DNA of 64,000 bases from an uncultured Christensenella sp. (GTDB lineage Bacteria; Bacillota_A; Clostridia; Christensenellales; Borkfalkiaceae): positions 88,912-152,911 of the forward strand of contig CAJTTC010000004.1 of assembly GCA_910579295.1 (NCBI GenBank). Reading direction: 5' to 3'. The translations under genes and the position numbers were made by a program. Under the pieces are notes generated by a model. That model did not search any database, had not been told where the DNA came from, and worked only from the letters and a program-made list of their open reading frames with translations. Position 1 is the first letter of the stretch, and every line of letters begins with the position of its first letter. Positions 51,070 to 59,295 of the stretch are shown one piece after another.

Positions 51070-52013
51070 TGAGCGAATTATTTTGCGGCGATGCGGTGGA
51101 AGTGTTGAAAACGCTTCCGCCCAACAGCGTGAATATGTGTGTAACGAGTCCGCCTTATTACGGGCTTCGGGACTATGGAGAAGAAAAGCAAATCGGTGTA
51201 GAGCAAACGCCCGATGAATACATAGACCGTCTTGTAAAAGTTTTTGACGAAGTTTACAGAGTACTTGCAAAGGACGGTACTTTATGGCTGAACATCGGGG
51301 ATAGCTATGCCGGAAGCGGTAAAGGCCCTATGACTTTGCAAAAGAATACTAAAAATCAATGCGTTTTCAATAGCGGAAGTCGTATATACGAAGTGCCGAA
51401 AAAGTGGGATGGGATAAAGCCGAAAGACCTAATCGGCATACCGTGGATGCTTGCGTTTGCTTTACGTTCAAAGGGGTGGTATCTGCGCTCGGATATAATT
51501 TGGCACAAGAAAAACTGTTTGCCCGAAAGTGCCAAAGACCGCCCTACAAAATGCTATGAACACATATTTCTTTTGGCGAAATCCCGTAACTATTATTTCG
51601 ATTACAGAGCTATACAAGAGCCTATCAAGGAAGTAACGAGGGAACGCTATAAGCGTGGGGTGTCGGATAAAAATAAATATGCAGGAAGTCAAGGGATAAC
51701 GAGAGCAAGGGAAAATTCGCTTACACTAAACAACCAATTCCGCAGAAAAAGAGATGTGTGGGAAGTAAGTACAAATACATATCGTATGGGCGAACACTTT
51801 GCAATGTTCCCCGAAAAGCTAATAGAGCCGTGTATTCTTGCCGGAAGTAAAATAGGCGGCGTTGTGTTAGACCCGTTCTTCGGTAGTGGAACAACCGGTG
51901 CCGTCGCAAAGAGATACGGCAGAGAATTTATCGGGATAGACCTTAATGCCCGTTATCTTGAAAAGGCGAAAGTGCGTATAGACGGCATAATTCCCCAGAC
52001 GGAAGTAGTGTAA
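51069..52013 (+). CDS. DNA methyltransferase (beta-class, T-S-P-P-Y-Y)
   Basis: A 314-residue modification methylase with the catalytic motif T-S-P-P-Y-Y at residues 26-31 near the N-terminus and the SAM-binding F-G-S-G-T-T at ~271-276 near the C-terminus, the beta-class order. S-P-P-Y motifs are used by both N4-cytosine and N6-adenine methylases, so the base is undecided. No cognate endonuclease is seen, so it is an orphan. Third separate methylase in a row on this ICE. Confidence 0.85.
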   Translation: MSELFCGDAVEVLKTLPPNSVNMCVTSPPYYGLRDYGEEKQIGVEQTPDEYIDRLVKVFDEVYRVLAKDGTLWLNIGDSYAGSGKGPMTLQKNTKNQCVFNSGSRIYEVPKKWDGIKPKDLIGIPWMLAFALRSKGWYLRSDIIWHKKNCLPESAKDRPTKCYEHIFLLAKSRNYYFDYRAIQEPIKEVTRERYKRGVSDKNKYAGSQGITRARENSLTLNNQFRRKRDVWEVSTNTYRMGEHFAMFPEKLIEPCILAGSKIGGVVLDPFFGSGTTGAVAKRYGREFIGIDLNARYLEKAKVRIDGIIPQTEVV

Positions 52014-52052
52014 TACTGCGGCAAATGGAAAGAAAAAGGTAAGCAGGATAAG

Positions 52053-52124
52053 GAAGTTGCGGCAATCGCAACTTCGAGAGAAAAAGTGGGAAACCCACTT
52101 TTTGAAAGGCTTGCGCCTTTACGG
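52053..52124 (+). other. Candidate origin of transfer (oriT)
   Basis: Three perfect hairpins in 70 bases: 52053-52061 with 52067-52075, 52081-52090 with 52094-52103, and 52105-52110 with 52115-52120. The last one contains CTTGCGCCTTTACGG (52110-52124), closely resembling the nic region GTGCGCCCTTACGG of RSF1010/pGO1/pSK41-type oriTs. It lies directly before the accessory protein and relaxase genes, the usual position. Predicted nic is after the CTTGCG. Confidence 0.65.
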
Positions 52125-52136
52125 AGAGAAATTATT

Positions 52137-52586
52137 ATGAACGAAAAGGAAAAAGGGCGAAGCGTTGAAAAGCGCATACGCATAACGGACAGTATTATGA
52201 ACGAGCAAATCAACCGAATAATGACTTTGCCGGGCTATCGGAAAAGTTGTAACCGAGCGATAAACGAAGCTCTGTTTTACGGCTTGCCTATACTCATAGA
52301 AAAACTGTTCGGAGAGAGTATTCCACAAGAAGAAATAGAAGAATTGAAACGGGGTAATGTGGGAAGCAAGGAAGAAGAAATGAACGCTTTAATTGTCCGT
52401 TTGCTTCGGGAAACGGTGCTGAACGTAACGATAAATAAGTCGATACTTTCTTCGCTGTTCAATGCGAAAATGTTAGAGCGAAAAGGACTTCCCGTTCAGA
52501 GCGACTTCGATAGTGGCTTGCTTGCCGACACACCCGATTATTTGAACGATTACGAAATCGAGGGAATAAAGAAATTGAGGAGGTAA
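52137..52586 (+). CDS. Putative relaxosome accessory protein
   Basis: A 149-residue protein; the N-terminal R-I-T-D-S-I-M-N-E-Q-I-N-R-I-M ... Y-R-K-S-C-N-R-A-I-N-E-A-L is compatible with a ribbon-helix-helix DNA-binding domain, and the remainder is helical. Start ATG 52137 has GGAGAG eight bases upstream. Located between the candidate oriT and the relaxase, it is likely to bind oriT. Family not recognised with certainty. Confidence 0.6.
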   Translation: MNEKEKGRSVEKRIRITDSIMNEQINRIMTLPGYRKSCNRAINEALFYGLPILIEKLFGESIPQEEIEELKRGNVGSKEEEMNALIVRLLRETVLNVTINKSILSSLFNAKMLERKGLPVQSDFDSGLLADTPDYLNDYEIEGIKKLRR

Positions 52587-52591
52587 AAAAG

Positions 52592-53911
52592 ATAAGTAAT
52601 CAACCGATTATATTTAACTTGCAATACACACCATACAAATGTCCGAAAGGTGCTACGCAAGAAGAAAGGGAAAAACACGCAGACGAGCGAGCGTTCTTCG
52701 ATATGACGGGCGAGAAAAATGTGTACGACTACATTACTACGGAAGGTAAGCGAACGGGCAAGCGTACCGCACTTGAATACCTGCAAAAGAATACAGGTGT
52801 ATTCAATGATAGGGGAATGATACCGCAAGAGCAGGTAGACGAAATGAAAGCTCGGCTCAAAGAAAACAAGGGACATATATGGCACGGTTTTGTATCTTTG
52901 AACGAAGAACAATCGTACAAGATTGATACGCCCGAAAAGTGTATTGAACTTGTAAAACGCACGTTCCCGAAATTTTTGCAAGATGCCAAGTTCCATAAGG
53001 AAAACATAGATTTGATGTGCGCCCTGCATTTGGACAGACCGCATCATTTACATATTCATTTTGTCTTTTGGGAAAAAGAACCTAAATACGACGATAAGAA
53101 AAACGGCGGAAAGAAATATCGCAGGTTTGGAAAAATTGATAAGAAGTGCATCGATAATATGTTTGTACGGTTGGGGCTGTCTATAAGCGATAAAAAGGAT
53201 AAGCTGTACAAGAGCAGGGACAAGGCGATAACCGAGCTGAAAGAACTTGCAAGACCGAAAGCGGCAATGTCAAACGAGCAGATAAAGAAAGAGATAATTG
53301 CGCTTGCGAAAGATTTGCCGACAGAGGGTAGAATCACTTACGGCAGTAAGGATATGGAAGTCTTTAAACCGAGAATAGATAAAATCGTCCAAATGCTACT
53401 TGCAACCGAAGAACGGGCGAGAAAAGCAAACCGCAAATTTTATACGGCGCTTGCGATACGGGAAGCAGAGATAAGAAACATTTGCGGAAAAGATTATGCG
53501 TTATCGAACAAGAACGTAAAGCCTGCGGATATGGAAAGCAACTTGCCGAAATACCATAACAAAATTGACGAGAGCAATATTCATATCATAGAGGACATCG
53601 AAGCGGACTATAAACGTAGGCAAGGAAATCTTGTGCTTAATCTTGCCAAGTTTATCAAGCCCGAATTTTACGAGCGCAAACGCAAGATAAAGCCTGACGA
53701 TAATTCTTATAAAAAGAGCAAAGGCATAACAAATCGATTTATTGACAGGTCGATTAAAAAATTCTTCCACACGTTCGGTATGGAGAGTGAGCTTTTAGAA
53801 AGGGACTTCTCGCACCGGTTACAGGATATTGAAGAAGAAATCGAACGTGAACGCAAGAAGAAACAAAACAGTTCGGGCGACGGTAACGGTAGCGACGGAG
53901 AAACTAAATAA
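52592..53911 (+). CDS. HUH-type conjugative relaxase
   Basis: Nicks oriT and pilots the strand into the recipient. The HUH metal-binding motif reads H-H-L-H-I-H-F (His at 151, 152, 154 and 156 counted from 52592), in the style of MobL/MobP-type relaxases of Firmicutes. The start needs care: the first canonical start (TTG 52619) has no SD, whereas ATA 52592 lies eight bases after a perfect GAGGAGG and yields I-S-N-Q-P-I-I-F-N-L-Q-Y, matching the conserved beginning of the family. The protein is 430 (TTG) or 439 residues. The C-terminus is charged, Lys/Glu-rich. Confidence 0.85.
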   Translation: MSNQPIIFNLQYTPYKCPKGATQEEREKHADERAFFDMTGEKNVYDYITTEGKRTGKRTALEYLQKNTGVFNDRGMIPQEQVDEMKARLKENKGHIWHGFVSLNEEQSYKIDTPEKCIELVKRTFPKFLQDAKFHKENIDLMCALHLDRPHHLHIHFVFWEKEPKYDDKKNGGKKYRRFGKIDKKCIDNMFVRLGLSISDKKDKLYKSRDKAITELKELARPKAAMSNEQIKKEIIALAKDLPTEGRITYGSKDMEVFKPRIDKIVQMLLATEERARKANRKFYTALAIREAEIRNICGKDYALSNKNVKPADMESNLPKYHNKIDESNIHIIEDIEADYKRRQGNLVLNLAKFIKPEFYERKRKIKPDDNSYKKSKGITNRFIDRSIKKFFHTFGMESELLERDFSHRLQDIEEEIERERKKKQNSSGDGNGSDGETK

Positions 53912-53930
53912 AGGAGGTAAGACAAATTGA

Positions 53931-56144
53931 ATGAATAGAAAAGAAGCGCACAGACACAAAAAGCGAAAGTCTTGGAAAACTTGGCTTGTTGTCGGCGGTT
54001 TTGTTGCAGTTTTTGTAAGTGTGTTGATAGCGTTTTTATTTGCGCTGTTCGGGAAAGACTTTGTTGGCATTTTCGGTAATAAAAATTATTGGCTGTTAGA
54101 CGGTGTTGCAAACGGACTATTGCTGATAGGCTTTTTGATGCTTTACAGAATTGATGCGCAGAATATCGCATTGAACGAGAACGACTTGGAAGATACGGAA
54201 TGGCTTACAGTAAAGAAACTGAAAAAGCTCAACGAATTTACCGTAACGACATGGGACGGAGTAAAGGAACAGGACGACGAAATCGTTATCGGTGCGGAAG
54301 ATAAAGGGAAAGCGGTACAGATTATATCTACGAGCCAATTACACGCTTTAATCGTTGGTACGACGGGTAGCGGTAAGACGACAGGTTTTGTAGACCAAAA
54401 CATTGCCATATTAGGTAGAAGTAAAGGTAAGCCGAGTTTAGTAGTTGCAGACCCGAAGAAAGAGCTTTACGAAAAACACGCAGAGCAGTTAAAGAGCGAG
54501 GGCTACACAATTTCAACGCTTGACTTGCGAGAGCCGTATTCGTCGCAAAGGTGGAACCCTATGCAACCGCTTATCCGCCGTATTCGTCAGATAAGAGAAC
54601 TGAAAAATAATTTAAAGCAGAATGACGGAAAATATTATGCTTGCGGCGAAACATTTTTATCACATAAGGATGCACGTACGAGAGTACAGGAATTAAAGGA
54701 CGAGATATTCGAGAACGCTATGGACTTGGTATATACGCTATGCCCGATACAGAACAAAGACCAACCCACTTGGGAGGAGGGTGCGAGAAATCTTATTTTC
54801 GGGCTTGTGCTTGCGTTCTGTGAGGATTGTATTGACGGCAAAATGGACGAGAAGCAATTACAGCTTTTCAACGTGTACCATAACATTACGAAGTATTGCT
54901 CGGAAGATACTACGGCGTTAAAGCAATATTTATTAGAGAATAGGGACGAGTACAGCAAGGTCAGAGGACTTGTAAACACCGTGCTTATAACGAGCGATAA
55001 AACTTTGACGAGCTATCTGTCGGAAGTCAACGCATATATACAGCAACTGTCGGACGACGGCATTTTATCAATGACGAGCGACGACGATTTGAACATTGTC
55101 AATATGGACGAAACGCCGAACGCCGTATTTATTATCGTTCCCGATGAGCGTTTTACAAGACACCGTTTTGTAACATTATTCATTACGCAGATGTACAAAG
55201 AACTTGTAGAAAAAGCGAACTTGAATTTACGGCGTGGCGATACGGAAACGGCGATATTGAAACGTAAAGCATACTTTATCTTGGACGAGTTCGGAAACCT
55301 GCCGAAGCTCGAAAACATGGAAGGTATGGTAACGGTAGGTCGTTCAAGGGGCATCAGATACTTATTCGTTTTACAGAGTTTTTCACAGCTTAACGCAAAG
55401 TACGGAAAAGACATTGCGGATATACTCAAATCGAACTGTAATATTAAAATCTTTATCGGCTCGGACGACCCCGAAACAAGACGGGAATTTTCGGAATTGT
55501 GCGGACAAAAGAAGATTAAAAACTTTTCGGTCAATACAAGTACGGAAAGTAACGCAACGAGTAACACCGGTGCAAGTAATCAGCCGCTTATAACGGTGGG
55601 TATGTTAGAGCGTTTGAACGGAAACGAAAAGGGCGATGCAATAGTCAGCGTTCGAGGATATGAACCTATATGGACGAGATTTACGCCGTCATATGAGCTT
55701 TCGGGCGTGTACTTTGAAGCAGGTAAAGCAGATATAAGCAAGCGTGAAGCAAGGTTGTTTGAAAAGCAAGAGTTTGTCTTTGATATTCTCGGCGGAGATT
55801 TAAACAAAGAGCGTGAAAAGATAGAGGACGAAATCGAGCGCAGGGATAACGAGCTGTCAGAAACGGACAAGCCGCCCGTAGCGGATATAAACGAGCTTGA
55901 TAAATTATGGAATGAGAAAGTAAAGGAAGTGCATACGAAAATTCTCAAAGTATGCGAAGCACTTATGGAAGAAGAAGGTGCGGCTCTACTCAAAGCAAAA
56001 CTTGAAGATAAACTCACGCTAATCCGTTTGTATATGGACGGGTACGACCAAAGCGTAAGACAAAGACTGCAAAGATTGGCGAGCTATTTGGAGGATGAGC
56101 TTCCCAAACTTTTGGCATTGCAAGAGCAAGCAAAAAACAAATAA
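53931..56144 (+). CDS. virD4: VirD4/TraG-type coupling protein
   Basis: Hexameric ATPase linking the relaxosome to the secretion channel. Two N-terminal membrane helices (residues ~18-40 and ~53-72), Walker A G-T-T-G-S-G-K-T (143-150), Walker B with D452-E453 (F-I-L-D-E-F-G), and the conserved Q-S-F-S-Q segment. The ~130-residue charged helical tail after residue ~600 is typical of Firmicute TraG proteins. SD AAGGAGG lies 14 bases before the ATG. 737 residues. Confidence 0.94.
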   Translation: MNRKEAHRHKKRKSWKTWLVVGGFVAVFVSVLIAFLFALFGKDFVGIFGNKNYWLLDGVANGLLLIGFLMLYRIDAQNIALNENDLEDTEWLTVKKLKKLNEFTVTTWDGVKEQDDEIVIGAEDKGKAVQIISTSQLHALIVGTTGSGKTTGFVDQNIAILGRSKGKPSLVVADPKKELYEKHAEQLKSEGYTISTLDLREPYSSQRWNPMQPLIRRIRQIRELKNNLKQNDGKYYACGETFLSHKDARTRVQELKDEIFENAMDLVYTLCPIQNKDQPTWEEGARNLIFGLVLAFCEDCIDGKMDEKQLQLFNVYHNITKYCSEDTTALKQYLLENRDEYSKVRGLVNTVLITSDKTLTSYLSEVNAYIQQLSDDGILSMTSDDDLNIVNMDETPNAVFIIVPDERFTRHRFVTLFITQMYKELVEKANLNLRRGDTETAILKRKAYFILDEFGNLPKLENMEGMVTVGRSRGIRYLFVLQSFSQLNAKYGKDIADILKSNCNIKIFIGSDDPETRREFSELCGQKKIKNFSVNTSTESNATSNTGASNQPLITVGMLERLNGNEKGDAIVSVRGYEPIWTRFTPSYELSGVYFEAGKADISKREARLFEKQEFVFDILGGDLNKEREKIEDEIERRDNELSETDKPPVADINELDKLWNEKVKEVHTKILKVCEALMEEEGAALLKAKLEDKLTLIRLYMDGYDQSVRQRLQRLASYLEDELPKLLALQEQAKNK

Positions 56145-56163
56145 AAAACAGGAGTAATTAAAA

Positions 56164-57699
56164 ATGACAAAAACAATTAAAGCAACACTTATAACGCTCA
56201 CGGCAAGCGTAGCGTTATTTGTATCGGGACTTGTATGTACGGGATTTACTACGGCAAATGCCGAAAGTTCGGATGAAGTACATACGCACGCTTACGAAAC
56301 AAGCGAAATTGCGGCAACTTGTACGGAGCAGGGCTATACTCTCTATACTTGTACGGACTGCGGAGAAACGAAAAAAGACAATTATATAGAAGCGGCGGGT
56401 CATTCATATTCGGAAACACCGGTTGCGGCAACGTGTACGACTTCGGGTTATATGCTTTATAATTGTGTAGACTGCGGACACACATATTCCGTACAAACTG
56501 AATTACCGAAGGGGCATAGTTATGAGGTGGTAGTTGTACCAAATACTTGTACGCATAAAGGTTATACAACGCATTTTTGTACGGTATGCGGCTATGAGTA
56601 TAACGACGCATTTATAGACGAAATGGGGCATGATTATCAAACGGAAGAAATTGCGCCCACTTGTACGGAAAGCGGCTATACGAAATATACTTGCGCCGTA
56701 TGCGACAAAGTATATTTAGATAGTTTTGTAGATGCGCTTGAACATAACTATGAAGAAACGATTACCGAGCCTACTTGCTTGGAAGGCGGCTTTACGACTT
56801 TTACTTGCCTGAACTGCGGCGACGAATATATCGCAAGCTATACTGAACCGAACGGACATACATATACCGAAATAAAACACGAAGTAACTTGTGTAACATA
56901 CGGCTATACCGAACACGTTTGTAACGATTGCAATGACAGATTTATAACGGACTACATTACGGCAAAAGGGCATAATTATCTCGATATTCTTGTACCTGCA
57001 ACGCCTACGAGCTTGGGTTATACAAGACATATTTGCATTGACTGTAATTACAGTTATCTTTCGGACTATGTAACGAGCGGCGACAACGGTTATATCGAAG
57101 AACCCGAAGAACCCGTTATTCCCGAACCCCATCAGCACACTTATGAACTTTACGTTAAGGACAATGCGGAAGATATGAAGCTCGTTGCAATGTGCGTATG
57201 CGAAAAGTGCGGCGATACCAAGAGCGGATATTTTGCGGTAAAGTTTACCGACGAGGACGGCGTTATAACGGACGGGTATGTTACGGGCAGAGTAATTGAT
57301 TATTCCGAGCTTTACGGCGAAATTACGGTAACGATTACGAACGAATCGGGCGACGAGCTTACCACGCTTACGGTAAAAGCACAGGAAAAGGCGGTAGAGC
57401 CTACCGTTCCCGTAGAGCCTGAACAGCCCGAACAGCCTGACGAGCCTACCGTTCCCGAAGAACCCGAAGAACCCGACGAGCCTACCGTTCCCGAACAACC
57501 TGAACAACCCGACGACAATACGAACGAACCTACCGAACCGAACGAACCTGATAATTCGGATGATACGGATGCGGATGTAAATGACGATAAAAGTAATGGT
57601 GTAGCTATTGCGTTGTTTGTAATGCTTATTGTACTTGCCGTAGGCGGTGTAGCAGGGTTTATCGTTTACAAAAAATTAAAGAACAAGAAGCAGAAATAA
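56164..57699 (+). CDS. Secreted Cys/His-repeat surface protein with C-terminal anchor
   Basis: A 511-residue protein: signal peptide (1-33), seven 38-residue repeats (~42-307), a beta domain (~325-415), a Pro/Glu-rich spacer (~420-470) and a C-terminal membrane helix (~482-502) with a basic tail. Each repeat has H-x-Y, a TC, G-[YF], C-x-x-C, so one His and three Cys could bind a metal or form disulfides; the seventh has lost its first Cys. It sits between virD4 and the pilin gene, and the same repeats occur in the last gene of the window. Likely a mating-pair or donor-surface protein. Confidence 0.75.
   Translation: MTKTIKATLITLTASVALFVSGLVCTGFTTANAESSDEVHTHAYETSEIAATCTEQGYTLYTCTDCGETKKDNYIEAAGHSYSETPVAATCTTSGYMLYNCVDCGHTYSVQTELPKGHSYEVVVVPNTCTHKGYTTHFCTVCGYEYNDAFIDEMGHDYQTEEIAPTCTESGYTKYTCAVCDKVYLDSFVDALEHNYEETITEPTCLEGGFTTFTCLNCGDEYIASYTEPNGHTYTEIKHEVTCVTYGYTEHVCNDCNDRFITDYITAKGHNYLDILVPATPTSLGYTRHICIDCNYSYLSDYVTSGDNGYIEEPEEPVIPEPHQHTYELYVKDNAEDMKLVAMCVCEKCGDTKSGYFAVKFTDEDGVITDGYVTGRVIDYSELYGEITVTITNESGDELTTLTVKAQEKAVEPTVPVEPEQPEQPDEPTVPEEPEEPDEPTVPEQPEQPDDNTNEPTEPNEPDNSDDTDADVNDDKSNGVAIALFVMLIVLAVGGVAGFIVYKKLKNKKQK
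56287..57084 (+). repeat. Seven 38-residue Cys/His protein repeats
   Basis: Consensus H-x-Y-x(7,9)-T-C-x(3)-G-Y-T-x(3)-C-x-x-C-x(2)-x-Y-x(2)-x-[YF]-x(4)-G. The copies are diverged in DNA sequence, so they are maintained by selection rather than recent duplication. Confidence 0.85.
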
Positions 57700-57716
57700 G
57701 GAGGAATACTTAATAG

Positions 57717-58019
57717 ATGTTTAATATCAATTTATTAGCGGCTAACGACGGTTTGGACGGAAGCCTTGCTCAAATAGTTGAAAAGCTCAAAGGCTTAATG
57801 GATAGTTTTTGGGTTTACATCATAATTGCGCTTGCAGCAGTTGTTGTAATTTGGGGTGCATATATCGGCATCAAAATTGCCATTGCACACCGCAACGAAG
57901 AAAAAATCAATGCGAGAGATATGGTAAAAAACCTTATAATCGGCATAGTGATTATATTCGTAGTAGCAATGGGCGCACCGCTTTTAATCAACGGTTTATC
58001 CGCTTGGGTAGGGGCATAA
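57717..58019 (+). CDS. VirB2/TrbC-like pilin subunit
   Basis: A 100-residue protein with an N-terminal amphipathic part and two hydrophobic helices (~33-56 and ~74-92) separated by the short charged loop A-I-A-H-R-N-E-E-K, which is the pattern of conjugative pilins. Adjacent to the VirB6-like and VirB4 genes. A hairpin just after it would allow much higher pilin than channel expression. Its C-terminal 75 residues are clearly related to the C-terminus of the protein at 61927. Confidence 0.8.
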   Translation: MFNINLLAANDGLDGSLAQIVEKLKGLMDSFWVYIIIALAAVVVIWGAYIGIKIAIAHRNEEKINARDMVKNLIIGIVIIFVVAMGAPLLINGLSAWVGA

Positions 58020-58037
58020 ATAGAATAATGTTTTTGG

Positions 58038-58070
58038 ATAAGGCGGCGATAAAAAGCCGCCTTATTTTAT
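58038..58070 (+). terminator. Partial terminator after the pilin gene
   Basis: Perfect 10-bp stem (58038-58047 with 58056-58065), 8-base loop, followed by a short ATTTTAT-like tail. It probably reduces transcription into virB6/virB4 and protects pilin mRNA. Confidence 0.75.
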
Positions 58071-58089
58071 AAACGAAAAAGGAGATTAA

Positions 58090-59295
58090 ATGCTTATATT
58101 TTTACAGGAATTATGCTTACAGCTTTTCCTATGGTTTCTAAAAATGATAGACGGACTAATGGAGATATTTTCGGCAATAGCCGGAGTAACGAACGTAAAT
58201 CTTAACGGTAAGTCTGTAAACATTATAGAAGCACTTGTAGGCGATAGTACGGTTGCAACAATATTTTGGTGCATCTTTATTTTGGCGGTAGGACTTACTT
58301 GTATATTCACGATAGTAGGGCTTGTCAAAAATATGATAGCTAACAACCGTAACATATCAAGCATTGTTGGAAAGTTTTTCCTTGCTTTGCTCGGTACAAT
58401 AGCTATGCTTGCGGTGGTATTCTTGGGAATACTTATTGCTAATTCACTTTTACAGTTGCTTGCTAAAATCTTTCAAATCGGAAATACGACAAAACTTTCA
58501 AATGCGCTTTTTGATGCTTGTGTAGGGAATTGGATAAACGGATATAACATCAACAAAATAGATGTAACAAGTTTGTCTGTTGGAGATATATTCGGTACAT
58601 ATAAATCGGCATTGTTCGGTGTATGGCCCACAACGTGGAAGTGTAACGGAATGGTAAACCCGAATACCTTTATGTACTTGCCGGCAATGATAGCGAGTAT
58701 TGCGCTTGGTATTGCTTTAATCGTTGCGGTGCTTAACCTTGCAAAGCGTGTGTACGAAATCATTTTTATGTACTTCTGTATGCCCGTTTCTATGTCAACG
58801 CTTCCGCTCGATGACGGGGCAAGGTTCAAGAATTGGCGAGAGCAGTTTGTTACGAAAATTGTTCTTGCATACGGCACAGTATTGTCAGTAAATATATTTG
58901 TGCTTTTGTTGCCGCTTATACAGAGAATATACTTGCCGGGCGTAGGCGGTTTTGGAAATGCGCTGTTCTTGATTTTTATGATAGTCGGTGGGGCAATGGT
59001 AATTCCGGCAGGACAAACATTATTCGCAAAACTGTTCGGTGCGGCAGATGATATGCACGCCGGCGGTGGTTGGTTAAGAAGTGCATATTATGGCGGCAGA
59101 GTTATCGGCGGTATGACGGTAGGACTTGCGGTAAAAGGCATAAGAGGAATTAGACATATAGTGCGAAACAACAAACATTCAAATAATGACGGCGGTAGTT
59201 CGGACAGTGGTAGTTCGGATAGTGCAGATAATAGTGGCGATGAACGATATGTGGATGACGGCACAACAAATACAGCAGACGGAGGGGAAGAATGA
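58090..59295 (+). CDS. VirB6/TrbL-like multi-spanning channel protein
   Basis: A 401-residue protein with about seven hydrophobic helices, a central polar loop (~125-190) and a Ser/Asp/Asn-rich hydrophilic tail (~350-401). Position between the pilin and VirB4 genes and the helix pattern fit the VirB6-type inner-membrane pore component. SD AAAAAGGAG precedes the ATG. Overlaps virB4 by four bases. Confidence 0.8.
   Translation: MLIFLQELCLQLFLWFLKMIDGLMEIFSAIAGVTNVNLNGKSVNIIEALVGDSTVATIFWCIFILAVGLTCIFTIVGLVKNMIANNRNISSIVGKFFLALLGTIAMLAVVFLGILIANSLLQLLAKIFQIGNTTKLSNALFDACVGNWINGYNINKIDVTSLSVGDIFGTYKSALFGVWPTTWKCNGMVNPNTFMYLPAMIASIALGIALIVAVLNLAKRVYEIIFMYFCMPVSMSTLPLDDGARFKNWREQFVTKIVLAYGTVLSVNIFVLLLPLIQRIYLPGVGGFGNALFLIFMIVGGAMVIPAGQTLFAKLFGAADDMHAGGGWLRSAYYGGRVIGGMTVGLAVKGIRGIRHIVRNNKHSNNDGGSSDSGSSDSADNSGDERYVDDGTTNTADGGEE

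Noticed and set aside
57399..57560. CRISPR-like or satellite repeat
   Set aside because: The repetition follows codons for a Pro/Glu-rich spacer in a complete frame, with irregular units and no spacers.
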